From: Weeksellaceae bacterium
GTDB taxonomy: Bacteria > Bacteroidota > Bacteroidia > Flavobacteriales > Weeksellaceae
Direction: 5' to 3'
NCBI GenBank assembly: GCA_022013695.1
Contig: JAKLPS010000023.1
Coordinates: forward strand, 1-63,940
DNA: 63,940 nt
This document shows positions 1-10,140 of the stretch, in pieces; positions within the stretch are counted from its first letter, which is position 1, and the number at the start of each line of letters is the position of its first letter. Both the position numbers and the translations under genes were made by a program. The notes under the pieces were generated by a model. The model saw nothing but the letters and a program-made list of their open reading frames with translations, had not been told where the DNA came from and ran no database searches.

Positions 1-126
1 GCTAAAACCTTTGAAGGATTAGCCACAAGAATTACCTCCAAAATCACATCTTTTACAATGATTCAATATCTCAATTTCTTTGTTTTCAAAAGAAGTTTGA
101 ACAAAATTAAAATGAATTTATCCTAA
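1..126 (+). CDS. IS982-family transposase, C-terminal fragment (cut by window edge)
   Basis: Frame 1 is open from the first base to TAA at 124-126 and encodes 41 residues beginning AKTFEGLATRITSKI and ending KIKMNLS. The basic, Lys/Arg-rich pattern with a TMIQYLNFF-like helix matches the extreme C-terminus of IS982-family DDE transposases as I recall them. The start and catalytic core lie outside the window. The N-terminus at 63891-63940 probably belongs to another copy of the same element. Confidence 0.75.
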   Translation, partial: AKTFEGLATRITSKITSFTMIQYLNFFVFKRSLNKIKMNLS

Positions 127-143
127 ATGCACAACAGGTTTTT
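124..143. repeat. IS right terminal inverted repeat
   Basis: TAAATGCACAACAGGTTTTT is the exact reverse complement of AAAAACCTGTTGTGCATTTA at 63796-63815. The transposase stop codon is its first three bases, as expected for a compact IS. The precise outer boundary within the T run cannot be fixed, because both flanks are A/T-rich. Confidence 0.85.
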
Positions 144-154
144 TAGATTTTATT

Positions 155-435
155 TTAAGGATACTTCTCTGGATTTTGATGGGTGCAGAAAAGGGAGAGG
201 ATGTAGACAACTTTCAATTTTTAATTAATATAAAATAAATAATGTAAGGGAATTTTTTGAGTGGAAGAATTCTTACATCTTGATATCGAACCTGAAAAAA
301 GGGATTTTGTCCCAGTTGATCATAAGCCTTTGAAAGTTGCTTCTCAAACTTTCAAGAAGTTGATTTGGAAATATTTTTATAATAATTTGTGGCATCCAAT
401 ATATCTTCATCAGCTTCCGGATAAACCTTCTCTTT
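155..435 (-). pseudogene. ParE/RelE-type toxin pseudogene
   Basis: Reading the minus strand directly after the pgi stop gives KEKVYPEADEDILDATNYY, then an in-frame TGA, then KFEKQLSKAYDQLGQNPF and FQVRYQDVRILPLKKFPYII. A frameshift near 215 follows, and the next frame gives KVVYILSLFCTHQNPEKYP and a stop at 155-157. Together these retrace nearly a whole ParE-type plasmid-stabilisation toxin: the helical PEAxxDIxxAxxYY start, the QNP-F-VRY-DVR centre, the KKFPY strand and the H-NPEKYP tail. The first few residues and the start codon are missing and no antitoxin gene is adjacent. With one nonsense and one frameshift mutation it cannot make the toxin. It ends about 11 bp from the IS end. Confidence 0.8.
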
Positions 436-2130
<1,695 letters not shown>

Positions 2131-2219
2131 AGAAAAATCGACAACTTGCATCTAAATTAAAGACAGGCCGGCTATTAAAAATGCTTGTTCTGACTGCGCC
2201 ATCAATGTTCCTATGATAA

Positions 2220-3596
2220 TCATACTCTATCCAACTGCACGGTGAAGTGCCGCAGAATGGCGGGTTCTCTAGTAATCTTGTAGCCTTTGTCTATTTCATT
2301 TCTTCTTTCGAAAACATTGATGACGGCCGCAGCTACATAATCCATATGACTATTGGTATAGGTTCGTCTCGGGATTGCCAGCCTCAGCAATTCCAGCTTT
2401 GGATAGCGGTTTTCTCTCGTTTGCGGATCGCGGTCGGCGAGTAAAGTCCCAATTTCCACGCCACGGATTCCGGCTTCTTTGTAAAGCTCGATCGCTAAGG
2501 TCTGAGCCGGAAATTCTTCCCGCTTGATCTTAGGCAAGAATCGGATGGCATCTATGAAAACGGCGTGTCCGCCAATGGGTTTCTGAATGGGGATCCCGGC
2601 TTGCATTAGTTTGTTCCCCAAATATTCTACCTGAGAAATCCTGCTCTCCAGATAGGGGAATTCTGTCGCCTCGTCCAAGCCGGTTGCCAGGGCAGACATA
2701 TCACGTCCCGCCATTCCACCATACGTGATGAAGCCTTCGTAGATAATCGTAAAATTAGACGCTTTTTCAAAAATGTCTTTGTATTTCAACGCGATAAATC
2801 CGCCGATATTCACCAAACCATCTTTCTTGGAGCTCATCAGCATCCCGTCGCCATAGGAAAAGACTTCTTTGCAGATTTCCTTGATCGTCTTGCTCTCCTG
2901 TCCCTTCTCTCTTTTTTTAATGAAATAACCATTCTCGGCAAAGCGCGCCGCATCAAACAGAACCGGAATTCCATATTGGTCTGACAATTCTTTTACCGCT
3001 TTGATATTTTCCAAAGAAACAGGTTGTCCGCCGGAGGAATTGCAGGTGATAGTGATGAGGCAAAACGGAATTTGCTCTTTTGGATGCGAATTGTAAACAG
3101 CTTCCAACTTTTCCAGATCGATATTTCCTTTGAATGGATGGAGATCTTCGATATCAAAAGCTTCATCGATGGTACAATCTATAGCGTGTGCTTTTCTAAA
3201 TTCAATGTGGCCTTTTGTAGTATCGAACTGCGAATTTCCCGGGCAAATATCGCCTTCTTTCACCATCACCGAGAACAGCACATTTTCTGCCGCTCGACCT
3301 TGATGGGTTGGTAATAAATAAGGAAATCCCGTGATGCGTTGCACCGTATTTTGCAAGGCTTCGAAAGATCGGGAGCCGGCATAGCTCTCGTCGCCAATCA
3401 TCAGGGCGCCCCACTGTTTGTCGCTCATCGCACCCGTTCCACTATCGGTCAGCAGATCGATGAAAACGTGTGAACTTCTGAGGTTGAACAGATTATAATC
3501 GGCTTTTTTCAGCCATTCTTCGCGTTGTTCCTGAGTTGATATATATATTTCTTCGACCATTTTGATTCTAAATGGTTCGGCGAAAGGTAATTTCAT
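2220..3596 (-). CDS. tnaA: Tryptophanase (tryptophan indole-lyase)
   Basis: PLP enzyme that splits L-tryptophan to indole, pyruvate and ammonia. The 458 residues align throughout with the tryptophanase / tyrosine phenol-lyase family: EPFRIK start, FIDLLTDSGTGAMSDKQW, PTHQGRAAENVLF, and the PLP-lysine segment SSKKDG. Two specificity positions point to tryptophanase. The cofactor-loop motif is FDTTKGH, with the Asp of tryptophanase rather than the Thr of TPL. The GIRGVEIGTLLADR segment has VEIG where TPL has MERG. Downstream is pgi, 140 bp away. The 166 bp upstream are A/T-rich with repeated ATCA/TGAT words; I see no TnaC-like leader peptide there and no tryptophan permease nearby. Confidence 0.93.
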   Translation of the reverse strand: MKLPFAEPFRIKMVEEIYISTQEQREEWLKKADYNLFNLRSSHVFIDLLTDSGTGAMSDKQWGALMIGDESYAGSRSFEALQNTVQRITGFPYLLPTHQGRAAENVLFSVMVKEGDICPGNSQFDTTKGHIEFRKAHAIDCTIDEAFDIEDLHPFKGNIDLEKLEAVYNSHPKEQIPFCLITITCNSSGGQPVSLENIKAVKELSDQYGIPVLFDAARFAENGYFIKKREKGQESKTIKEICKEVFSYGDGMLMSSKKDGLVNIGGFIALKYKDIFEKASNFTIIYEGFITYGGMAGRDMSALATGLDEATEFPYLESRISQVEYLGNKLMQAGIPIQKPIGGHAVFIDAIRFLPKIKREEFPAQTLAIELYKEAGIRGVEIGTLLADRDPQTRENRYPKLELLRLAIPRRTYTNSHMDYVAAAVINVFERRNEIDKGYKITREPAILRHFTVQLDRV

Positions 3597-3762
3597 AATG
3601 AATATAAATGATGATTGATAATAGATAAATGATCTTTTATATTGACAATTGATGGAAAATAAATCACAATGGAAATTCCAATGTAATTGATCGATATTTA
3701 GGAATGATAAATAATGACTCGCAAGGAATCAATTATCATCTATCAATTATCATTAATGAATA

Positions 3763-4377
3763 TTACTCGGGTGCTTTGAAAACATTATCGTCGGAATGGA
3801 AACCAGCAACTCCCCCGCTGACCGCAAATTTCATGGCTTCGGCAGCGCTCATCCCGGTGACTTCTTTTACATTATTGAATTTGGTAATGATCACCCACCC
3901 CGAAACGGCGTAGGAATGTGGCAGATAGACTGCAATCATGTGTTCCAGATCGACAACGGACATATCGGCCTGCGTCAAAAATCCGATTCTCCAGATCTCG
4001 GGCGTTTCACTGGTCTTGACCCAGACTGGCACATTGAATTTCTTCTTATCGCCCACGAAGGATCCGAGAACGTCTTTCAGAGAGGTGTACAGAAATTTGA
4101 TGCCCGGGATATGTTCCAAAACGTAATCTAAACCATCCACGATGATGCGTCCGATGATGAATTTGTTACCGAAAAATCCGATAAAAGTAGTTCCAAAAAT
4201 TACAATGAAAAATATTAATCCCGGAAATTTTTCGGAAACCGACGGCACCAGATTATCGATGCTGAAAACGACACTCCAAATCACCCAAACCGTGATGGCG
4301 AACGGACCAATGATGATCAGCCCTTGGATGAAGGATCGTAGGAATAAGCGTAAATAATCGTTGAGGTTTCTATTCAT
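3763..4377 (-). CDS. DUF502 family membrane protein
   Basis: A 204-residue protein of the DUF502 family, whose function is unknown. The N-terminus has two hydrophobic segments (roughly residues 13-36 and 50-72), then a cytoplasmic or periplasmic domain with the family-typical GRIIVDGLDYVLEHIPGIK and a C-terminal SAAEAMKFAVSGGV stretch. It starts 7 bp after the stop of miaE and probably shares its transcript. The assignment comes from overall pattern; a role in membrane physiology is a guess. Confidence 0.85.
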   Translation of the reverse strand: MNRNLNDYLRLFLRSFIQGLIIIGPFAITVWVIWSVVFSIDNLVPSVSEKFPGLIFFIVIFGTTFIGFFGNKFIIGRIIVDGLDYVLEHIPGIKFLYTSLKDVLGSFVGDKKKFNVPVWVKTSETPEIWRIGFLTQADMSVVDLEHMIAVYLPHSYAVSGWVIITKFNNVKEVTGMSAAEAMKFAVSGGVAGFHSDDNVFKAPE

Positions 4378-4384
4378 TTTGGAG

Positions 4385-4966
4385 TTAGCCGTGGATGGTC
4401 TCTTTGTTTCCGTAAGATTTCATAATATTGGCTTCATATTCCAGCCATTCTTCCCAGCGTTGGTTTACTTTCTCCGCATCGCCCAATTGCCTTGCAAAGC
4501 CGATGAATGTGGTATAATGATTGGCTTCGGAAACCATCAGATCGTGATAGAATTTCTTGAGTTCTTCATCTTTAATATTCTCTGTCAATACTTTGAATCG
4601 CTCGCAACTTCTGGCTTCGATCATTGCTGCGAACAGCATTTTGTCGATGATTTGCTCATCGCGGTGGCCTCCTTTTTTGAGAAATTTGAGAAGGTCATTC
4701 ACGTAATCGTCTTTGCGAGTTCGGCCCAGCACGCCGCCTCTTTTTTTGATAATCTCGTGAACCTGATTGAAATGATCCAATTCTTCCTGAGCGATTGCGA
4801 GAAGCTCGCTTACCATTTCTGTATATTCCGGTACCATCGTGATGAGTCCGATGGCGTTGGTCGCGGCTTTCTGCTCGCACCAAGCGTGATCGGTGAGGAT
4901 TTCCTCCAAATTATCTTCTGCAATATTGGCCCAGCGCGGATCTGTGAGAAGTTTGAGACGGAACAT
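4385..4966 (-). CDS. miaE: tRNA-(ms2io6A)-hydroxylase-like diiron protein
   Basis: MiaE hydroxylates the isopentenyl group of ms2i6A at position 37 of tRNAs. The 193 residues form a ferritin-like four-helix fold with diiron ligands visible in order: a Glu in the helix with DHAWCEQKA, then QEELDHFNQVHE, EARSCERF and SEANHYT. Length and motif order match the family. The neighbour downstream is the DUF502 gene. Substrate and activity are inferred from the family; miaB and miaA are not in the window. Confidence 0.87.
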   Translation of the reverse strand: MFRLKLLTDPRWANIAEDNLEEILTDHAWCEQKAATNAIGLITMVPEYTEMVSELLAIAQEELDHFNQVHEIIKKRGGVLGRTRKDDYVNDLLKFLKKGGHRDEQIIDKMLFAAMIEARSCERFKVLTENIKDEELKKFYHDLMVSEANHYTTFIGFARQLGDAEKVNQRWEEWLEYEANIMKSYGNKETIHG

Positions 4967-4996
4967 TTTATAATTTTTGTAAAAATAAGGAATAAA

Positions 4997-6091
4997 TTAA
5001 TTTTTTGATGCGGTTTTCTCTCTCAAAAATTGCAAAATTTTCCAGCCGACTTGATCTATTTTTTTCAGACCGGTTGCAATCAAAAATGCTAAGAAAATAT
5101 TGATGGGATAAATGATCAGAACCAAGAGCCACCAACTCATCGAATCTTTCAGGGGGACGACGAGGAAATACATCAAGGAAGAACTCATTCCCTGAGCGAA
5201 ATAAAAGAAAATCGCACTTTGCCCCACATTCGTAAGGAAATTGGGTTTCGATATTTTCAACCGGTTATAGAAAACGAACAGCGTGACCAATGAAAAAAGG
5301 GACCAAATAATGTAAGGAATTTTTGGCGGAAATTTCTGCTTGTTGAGTTTGTAGAAAATATCGCTTCCATAATACCAAAACATCCAGACTAAGGCAATCG
5401 CAACCAAGCCGTACAAAACAGGAATCATCTGGTTGGGTATTTTTTTGCCTCTCATGCGATTTCCCACCAAGAAAACAGCCAGATAAAATGCGACATAACC
5501 TACCTGTCCGTCAGGATAATATTGCGGAAACATATTGAAAATCAAAGTTAAAGCAACACAAACGCCGATAAACCAGTTTACATGTTTCGGAAAAAATCTC
5601 AGAATCAAAACGCCAAAAACCGTCAAAATATAATAGACTTTCAAATACCAGAAACTTCCCATCACAACGGGAAATGTATCACAATTGGAATATTCGTGCA
5701 AATACCAATTTCCCAAAATCTGCCATTGCGGCTCGCTCGAAATGCTGCTTGGAACATATTTGCTCCCAAAAGTAGAATAGAAATCCTTCAGCCATTCGAA
5801 AGAGAAAAATGTGAGCCCAAAAACCTTGAAAAAATAATCCAAGAAAAACAGAAAAGTCACAAAAATCATATACGTGATCTGCAGTTTCAGCAATCGGTAA
5901 AGCGTTTTCTCAACATTGTTCCCGGAAGTGATGCCACTCAATGCATAGAACAAAGCGACATCAAAAACCAGTGAGAAAACCCGAACTTCCGCCGGAATGT
6001 AAAATTGGCCGCTCCAAAATGCTGTATGGATAAAAATTATGGAAATCGTCGCCAGTCCTTTGGCAAAATCAATATAGAGATCTCTTTTCAT
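4997..6091 (-). CDS. Acyltransferase 3 family membrane protein
   Basis: A 364-residue multi-pass membrane protein beginning MKRDLYIDFAKGLATISIIFIHT. The start resembles Acyl_transf_3 (OatA/OafB-like) enzymes, with the Arg/Asp at the first helix and a His about 20 residues on. About ten hydrophobic segments fill the rest. Such proteins O-acetylate surface sugars, but the substrate cannot be told here and no polysaccharide cluster surrounds it. The stop is 30 bp upstream of miaE on the same strand. Confidence 0.72.
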   Translation of the reverse strand: MKRDLYIDFAKGLATISIIFIHTAFWSGQFYIPAEVRVFSLVFDVALFYALSGITSGNNVEKTLYRLLKLQITYMIFVTFLFFLDYFFKVFGLTFFSFEWLKDFYSTFGSKYVPSSISSEPQWQILGNWYLHEYSNCDTFPVVMGSFWYLKVYYILTVFGVLILRFFPKHVNWFIGVCVALTLIFNMFPQYYPDGQVGYVAFYLAVFLVGNRMRGKKIPNQMIPVLYGLVAIALVWMFWYYGSDIFYKLNKQKFPPKIPYIIWSLFSLVTLFVFYNRLKISKPNFLTNVGQSAIFFYFAQGMSSSLMYFLVVPLKDSMSWWLLVLIIYPINIFLAFLIATGLKKIDQVGWKILQFLREKTASKN

Positions 6092-6206
6092 CGATGTGAT
6101 TAATTATCTGAAAGTCAAAATTATCATTATTTTCTCAAGTTCTTTATAATTATTTAACTTTTACCGCTCGATTGTTATCCTTATTTTTACAAGTTCAATC
6201 GTAGAA

Positions 6207-7967
6207 ATGTCAGATATCATTCAGCTTTTACCGGATCACGTTGCCAATCAGATTGCGGCTGGCGAAGTGGTGCAGCGCCCGGCCTCCATTGTGAAAGAGC
6301 TTTTGGAGAATTCTGTAGATGCCAGTGCTACCAAAATCCAGCTCATCATTCGGGATGCCGGAAAAAATCTCCTTCAGGTTGTGGACAACGGAATCGGAAT
6401 GTCTGAAACCGATGCACGTCTTGCATTTGAACGTCACGCAACATCAAAAATCCGCTCGACTGAAGATATTTTCAAGATCTCTACCAAAGGCTTCCGAGGC
6501 GAGGCTTTGGCATCTATCGCGGCGGTGGCACAAGTGGAACTGAAAACCAAACAAAAAGATTCGCCCGTCGGGACGAATATTTATATCGAAGGCGGACTTT
6601 TCCAATTTCAAGAGCCCATTCAAACCGTCGAAGGTTCCAACTTCTCGGTCAAGAATTTATTTTACAATGTTCCGGCGAGACGGAAATTCCTCAAAAATGA
6701 TAATATAGAATTTCGCCACATTATTGACGAATTTCAGCGTGTTTCATTAGCGCACGAGAATGTTGAGTTCGAAATGTTCCATAATGACGAACCGGTTTTC
6801 CGACTGAGAAAAGGCGGTCAGATGCAGAGAATCGTGGACGTTTTCGGAAGAAAGTTGCAACCACTTTTGATTCCAATTAAGGAAGATCTTGGCTGGGTTC
6901 ATCTTCACGGCTATGTGGCGAAACCGGAAGGCGCAAAAAAAGCGAGAGGCGAACAATTTTTCTTTGTGAATGGAAGATTTTTCCGAAGTGCCTATCTCAG
7001 CAAAGCCGTTCAGGACGCGTTTGAAGGACTTTTGCAGCCGGGTTACATTCCTTCATTTTTTCTTTATCTGGAAATGGATCCGGAGAAAATCGATGTTAAT
7101 ATCCATCCTCAGAAAACGGAAGTTAAATTTGAAGATGAAGCTTTGATCTTCGCTTTGGTAAGATCTACGATTAAAAGGTCTTTAGGGATTTATAACGTGG
7201 CGCCAAGTCTGGATTTCGAAAGAGATCCAAAAATGGAAGCTTTCTTTGCACCGAGTAAAAGTAATTACGTGGCGGCATCGCCCTCTGCCATCAATGTTGA
7301 TCGGGATTTCAACCCCTTTTCTGTTGAAAAAACGACGGATGAAGAGCGAATTAACTTGGCAGAACTTTATCAGGCGACGGAAGCCGCACCCTCAAAAATC
7401 AACCTTTTCGAAGATGATGATCTGGAAGAAGATCTGTTCCGATTGCCAAACGGCTATTGGCTTCTCAACAAAGACGGATTGACTTATATGCTGGATTTGG
7501 GGCGCATGCACCGCGTGATAATGTCTTCGCATCAGGAAAATCTGCCCACGAAAAAAGCGGGTCAAAGTCTCTTGTTTTCACTTGAATATCATCTCAACGA
7601 AATCGAAAAAAACAAATACAAATCCATCAAAAAATATCTGCCGGATTTTGGTTTTGAGATGACCTTGGCTCAGGAAAACGTCTTGAGAATCGACACTGTT
7701 CCCGAAGCGTTGAAGGAATCACAGGTCATCAAATTCCTTGAAAAGATCTTCGAAATATTAGAATACAAAACGGAAGACGAATTTTCTAAATATTTTGAAT
7801 ATCAATGGGTTAAATTAAAAACCAAGTCTAAATTTGATTTCATTTATAAAACCGAAGTCGAACAATTGGTAAAAGACTTTATCGATCTTGGATTCCCACA
7901 ATATACCGTAAATGGTAAAAAATGTTGGATGGAAGTGCCATTTGACGATTTTAAAAACAAATTTTAA
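6207..7967 (+). CDS. mutL: DNA mismatch repair protein MutL
   Basis: Couples MutS mismatch recognition to downstream repair. The 586-residue protein has the GHKL ATPase N-terminus with its signature motifs: ELLENSVDASATKI (Mg and ATP site), DNGIGMSE, and TKGFRGEALASIA at about residues 35-105. The transducer domain follows up to about 330. The C-terminal dimerisation region is present, but where endonuclease-type MutL proteins carry DQHA(X)2E(X)4E this protein reads LDLGRMHRVIMSSHQ, and I see no ACxxAI or CPHGRP motif near the end. It therefore looks like a MutL without the nuclease site. It heads a plus-strand run with the rhomboid gene 15 bp downstream. Confidence 0.95.
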   Translation: MSDIIQLLPDHVANQIAAGEVVQRPASIVKELLENSVDASATKIQLIIRDAGKNLLQVVDNGIGMSETDARLAFERHATSKIRSTEDIFKISTKGFRGEALASIAAVAQVELKTKQKDSPVGTNIYIEGGLFQFQEPIQTVEGSNFSVKNLFYNVPARRKFLKNDNIEFRHIIDEFQRVSLAHENVEFEMFHNDEPVFRLRKGGQMQRIVDVFGRKLQPLLIPIKEDLGWVHLHGYVAKPEGAKKARGEQFFFVNGRFFRSAYLSKAVQDAFEGLLQPGYIPSFFLYLEMDPEKIDVNIHPQKTEVKFEDEALIFALVRSTIKRSLGIYNVAPSLDFERDPKMEAFFAPSKSNYVAASPSAINVDRDFNPFSVEKTTDEERINLAELYQATEAAPSKINLFEDDDLEEDLFRLPNGYWLLNKDGLTYMLDLGRMHRVIMSSHQENLPTKKAGQSLLFSLEYHLNEIEKNKYKSIKKYLPDFGFEMTLAQENVLRIDTVPEALKESQVIKFLEKIFEILEYKTEDEFSKYFEYQWVKLKTKSKFDFIYKTEVEQLVKDFIDLGFPQYTVNGKKCWMEVPFDDFKNKF

Positions 7968-7982
7968 GAACAAATACAATCC

Positions 7983-8732
7983 ATGTTTTCTCAATTGACC
8001 CCGGTTACCAGAAATATCATCATCCTGAATGTGATTTTTTTTGTCGCAACTTCTCTGCTTACTAATATCAATATTAATCTTGAACCCTTATTCGCAGGAT
8101 ATTTCCCTTTGTCTCCCAACTTCCGATCTTGGCAGATTATCACCCATATGTTTATGCACGGCAGCATTCTTCACATTGCTTTTAATATGATGACGCTTTG
8201 GAGTTTTGGGCCGGTTTTGGAGCAGGTTTTGGGACAGAAAAAATTTATTATCCTATATTTCGCATCTGGTTTGGGCGGTTTTGCTTTGTATAATGTCTGG
8301 AACTATTTTGAAGTCAGCCAAATCACCAATTTCTTGAATAGTCAGGCTTATGATATCCACGAAATTTACAAATATGCAGACAATAATTACTCGGGAGAGA
8401 TGCCAATTTCTTCCAACTCCGAGGCTGTACGAGACGCCGCACAAAAACTTTTCATTATTCTGAAAACCCCGATGGTTGGTGCTTCTGGAGCAATTTTTGG
8501 TGTGATCGCCGCATTTTCCACTTTATTTCCGGATGCAAAATTGATGTTTATGTTCATCCCATTTCCCATCAAAGCAAAATATTTGACGCCAATCATTATT
8601 GTGGTTTCTATTTTCTTAGGCTTCAGACAGTTCAGTGGCGACAATGTTGCACACTTTGCACATCTGGGTGGCGCGCTGATTGGTTTCCTCTACATCTGGA
8701 ACTGGAAGAAACACCGAGACCGCATCCAATAA
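7983..8732 (+). CDS. Rhomboid family intramembrane serine protease
   Basis: A 249-residue membrane protease that cleaves transmembrane helices. The catalytic pair is visible: Ser168 in GASGAIFG and His227 in FAHLGG. The HxxxN-type element HIAFNM sits in the second helix. Residues about 108-158 form a hydrophilic insertion between helices, a feature I recall in other Flavobacteriia rhomboids. It sits 15 bp after mutL and directly before the EEP-family gene. Substrates are unknown. Confidence 0.92.
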   Translation: MFSQLTPVTRNIIILNVIFFVATSLLTNININLEPLFAGYFPLSPNFRSWQIITHMFMHGSILHIAFNMMTLWSFGPVLEQVLGQKKFIILYFASGLGGFALYNVWNYFEVSQITNFLNSQAYDIHEIYKYADNNYSGEMPISSNSEAVRDAAQKLFIILKTPMVGASGAIFGVIAAFSTLFPDAKLMFMFIPFPIKAKYLTPIIIVVSIFLGFRQFSGDNVAHFAHLGGALIGFLYIWNWKKHRDRIQ

Positions 8733-8733
8733 A

Positions 8734-9714
8734 ATGGGAATCATTCGCTTTATTTTAACGGTTTTTCACATTATCATTATTGTTCTGTTATTTGGAACCT
8801 TGATGAATGCTTACATTCCGCCAAGCGTTTTCGGAATGCTGAATCTCTTGTCCTTGGGATTTCCTATAATGATCGCTGCAAATCTTTTATTATTAATTTT
8901 CTGGATATTCAGTTGGAAAAAACGAGCGGTAGTTTTCCTTATTTTATCTCTATTTTTAATCATTCCGACCAGGCGTTGGATCAACTATACACCAACAAAA
9001 AATGAAACGCCTAATCTGAAACTCATTTCTCTCAATGGGAAATTTGGTAATAGGGGCGATGAGGCGATTTATAATTATCTCAATAAGCAAAATGCCGATG
9101 TTGTCTTTTTCCAGGAATATGACAATAAAAAGCCTTTGGAAGGATTCCGGTATTTTGAAAATAGCCGACCGATCGTTAAAATCCAGTCCAAATTTCCGAT
9201 TCTCGAAAGTGGCGAAGTGAAAACTGATGTGAATACCGGAATGTGCCTTTACGCCGACATTAAAATAAATGGAAAAATAATCCGCTTCGTCAATGTCTAC
9301 ATGGAACCATTCTTTCTCGACAAGAAAATGGTAAAACCAACGGATAATTTGGACAAAAATGAAGAAAAGGCAAAGAAACTTTTACATAAATTGGTTCCGA
9401 CTTTCAAAAAACATCAGACGCAGATTGATCAAATTAAGGATTTTATAAATCAATCGCCTTATCCCGTCATCGTTGGCGGCGATTTCAACGCGGTTCCGAA
9501 TTCTTATGAATATTACAAAGTTTCCCAAGATCTGGACGATGATTTCCTGAAAGTCGGAAAAGGAAGCGGAACGAGTTTCCACGACTTCAAATTCCCAATG
9601 AAAATCGATCATGTATTTTCATCAAAATCAATAACGCCAACCAGTTACACGGTTGACAGGAGTGATAAGATTTCTGATCATTTTCCTGTGCTGACTGAAT
9701 TTTATATCAAATAA
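8734..9714 (+). CDS. Membrane-anchored endonuclease/exonuclease/phosphatase family protein
   Basis: A 326-residue protein. Three hydrophobic segments (about residues 5-25, 35-57 and 63-82) anchor a C-terminal EEP (DNase I-like) domain. EEP motifs are present: FFQEYDNK (metal-binding Glu), VGGDFNAVPNS, and SDHFPV at the end. I chose the ATG at 8734, one base after the rhomboid stop, over an upstream in-frame alternative that would overlap the rhomboid gene. This agrees with the hydrophobic start MGIIRFILTVF. The substrate could be nucleic acid, phosphoinositide-like lipid or something else. Confidence 0.88.
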   Translation: MGIIRFILTVFHIIIIVLLFGTLMNAYIPPSVFGMLNLLSLGFPIMIAANLLLLIFWIFSWKKRAVVFLILSLFLIIPTRRWINYTPTKNETPNLKLISLNGKFGNRGDEAIYNYLNKQNADVVFFQEYDNKKPLEGFRYFENSRPIVKIQSKFPILESGEVKTDVNTGMCLYADIKINGKIIRFVNVYMEPFFLDKKMVKPTDNLDKNEEKAKKLLHKLVPTFKKHQTQIDQIKDFINQSPYPVIVGGDFNAVPNSYEYYKVSQDLDDDFLKVGKGSGTSFHDFKFPMKIDHVFSSKSITPTSYTVDRSDKISDHFPVLTEFYIK

Positions 9715-9733
9715 TTTCCCGAATTTTGTCTTT

Positions 9734-10108
9734 ATGAGAAAACTAGCTTTTTTACTATTGCTGTGCGTCATCTTTTTTTCCTGCTCCAAAAATAAGCCGG
9801 TTTTCAATAATTCTGATGCGCCGCCATCCTCGCCAATCACTTATGACACCACGGCGATCGATTCCTTCGGTCCCGGCGCAACTTCGGAAAGTGTGATGGC
9901 AAAAATAAATGCTGTTGCCATCAAAAGAAAAAAAGACAGCCTTGCTGCGATCGCCAAAATAGAACAGGAAAAACTCGAGAAAGAAAAACTCGAGAAAGAA
10001 AAAGCAGCGCAAAAAGAAAAACAAAAACCCGAACAGAACAAGCCCGAAGAGCAGCCCACAACAGAAACACCAGCTGCCACTCCACAAGAAAACCACCAGA
10101 ATTTCTGA
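9734..10108 (+). CDS. Small charged lipoprotein, function unknown
   Basis: A 124-residue protein with a lipoprotein signal (MRKLAFLLLLCVIFFSC, predicted lipidated Cys17). It has a Ser/Pro-rich stretch, a helix from about residue 55, and a highly charged tail with LEKEKLEKEK repeats followed by Pro/Gln/Thr-rich low complexity. It follows the EEP gene by 19 bp and is probably the last gene of the mutL unit. I recognise no domain. The tail could be a spacer between outer membrane and periplasm. Confidence 0.72.
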   Translation: MRKLAFLLLLCVIFFSCSKNKPVFNNSDAPPSSPITYDTTAIDSFGPGATSESVMAKINAVAIKRKKDSLAAIAKIEQEKLEKEKLEKEKAAQKEKQKPEQNKPEEQPTTETPAATPQENHQNF

Positions 10109-10140
10109 TGGTTTCCAAGCAATATTCTAAAAAATAATTT

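Larger units (their letters stand above)
1..143 (+). mobile_element. 3' end of an IS982-family insertion sequence
   Basis: The window opens inside an insertion sequence. Bases 1-126 encode a transposase C-terminus, and the stop codon lies inside a 20-bp terminal sequence (124-143). That sequence is the exact inverted copy of bases 63796-63815, where the left end of a second copy begins. Family assignment rests on remembered similarity of the protein ends to IS982 transposases. The copy is cut by the window edge, so neither its length nor its target duplication can be seen. Confidence 0.8.

Noticed and set aside
3597-3762. Repeated ATCA/TGAT words upstream of tnaA as a possible repeat array
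   Set aside because: Units are short, irregular and A/T-rich, with no constant spacing. Not a CRISPR or defined repeat.
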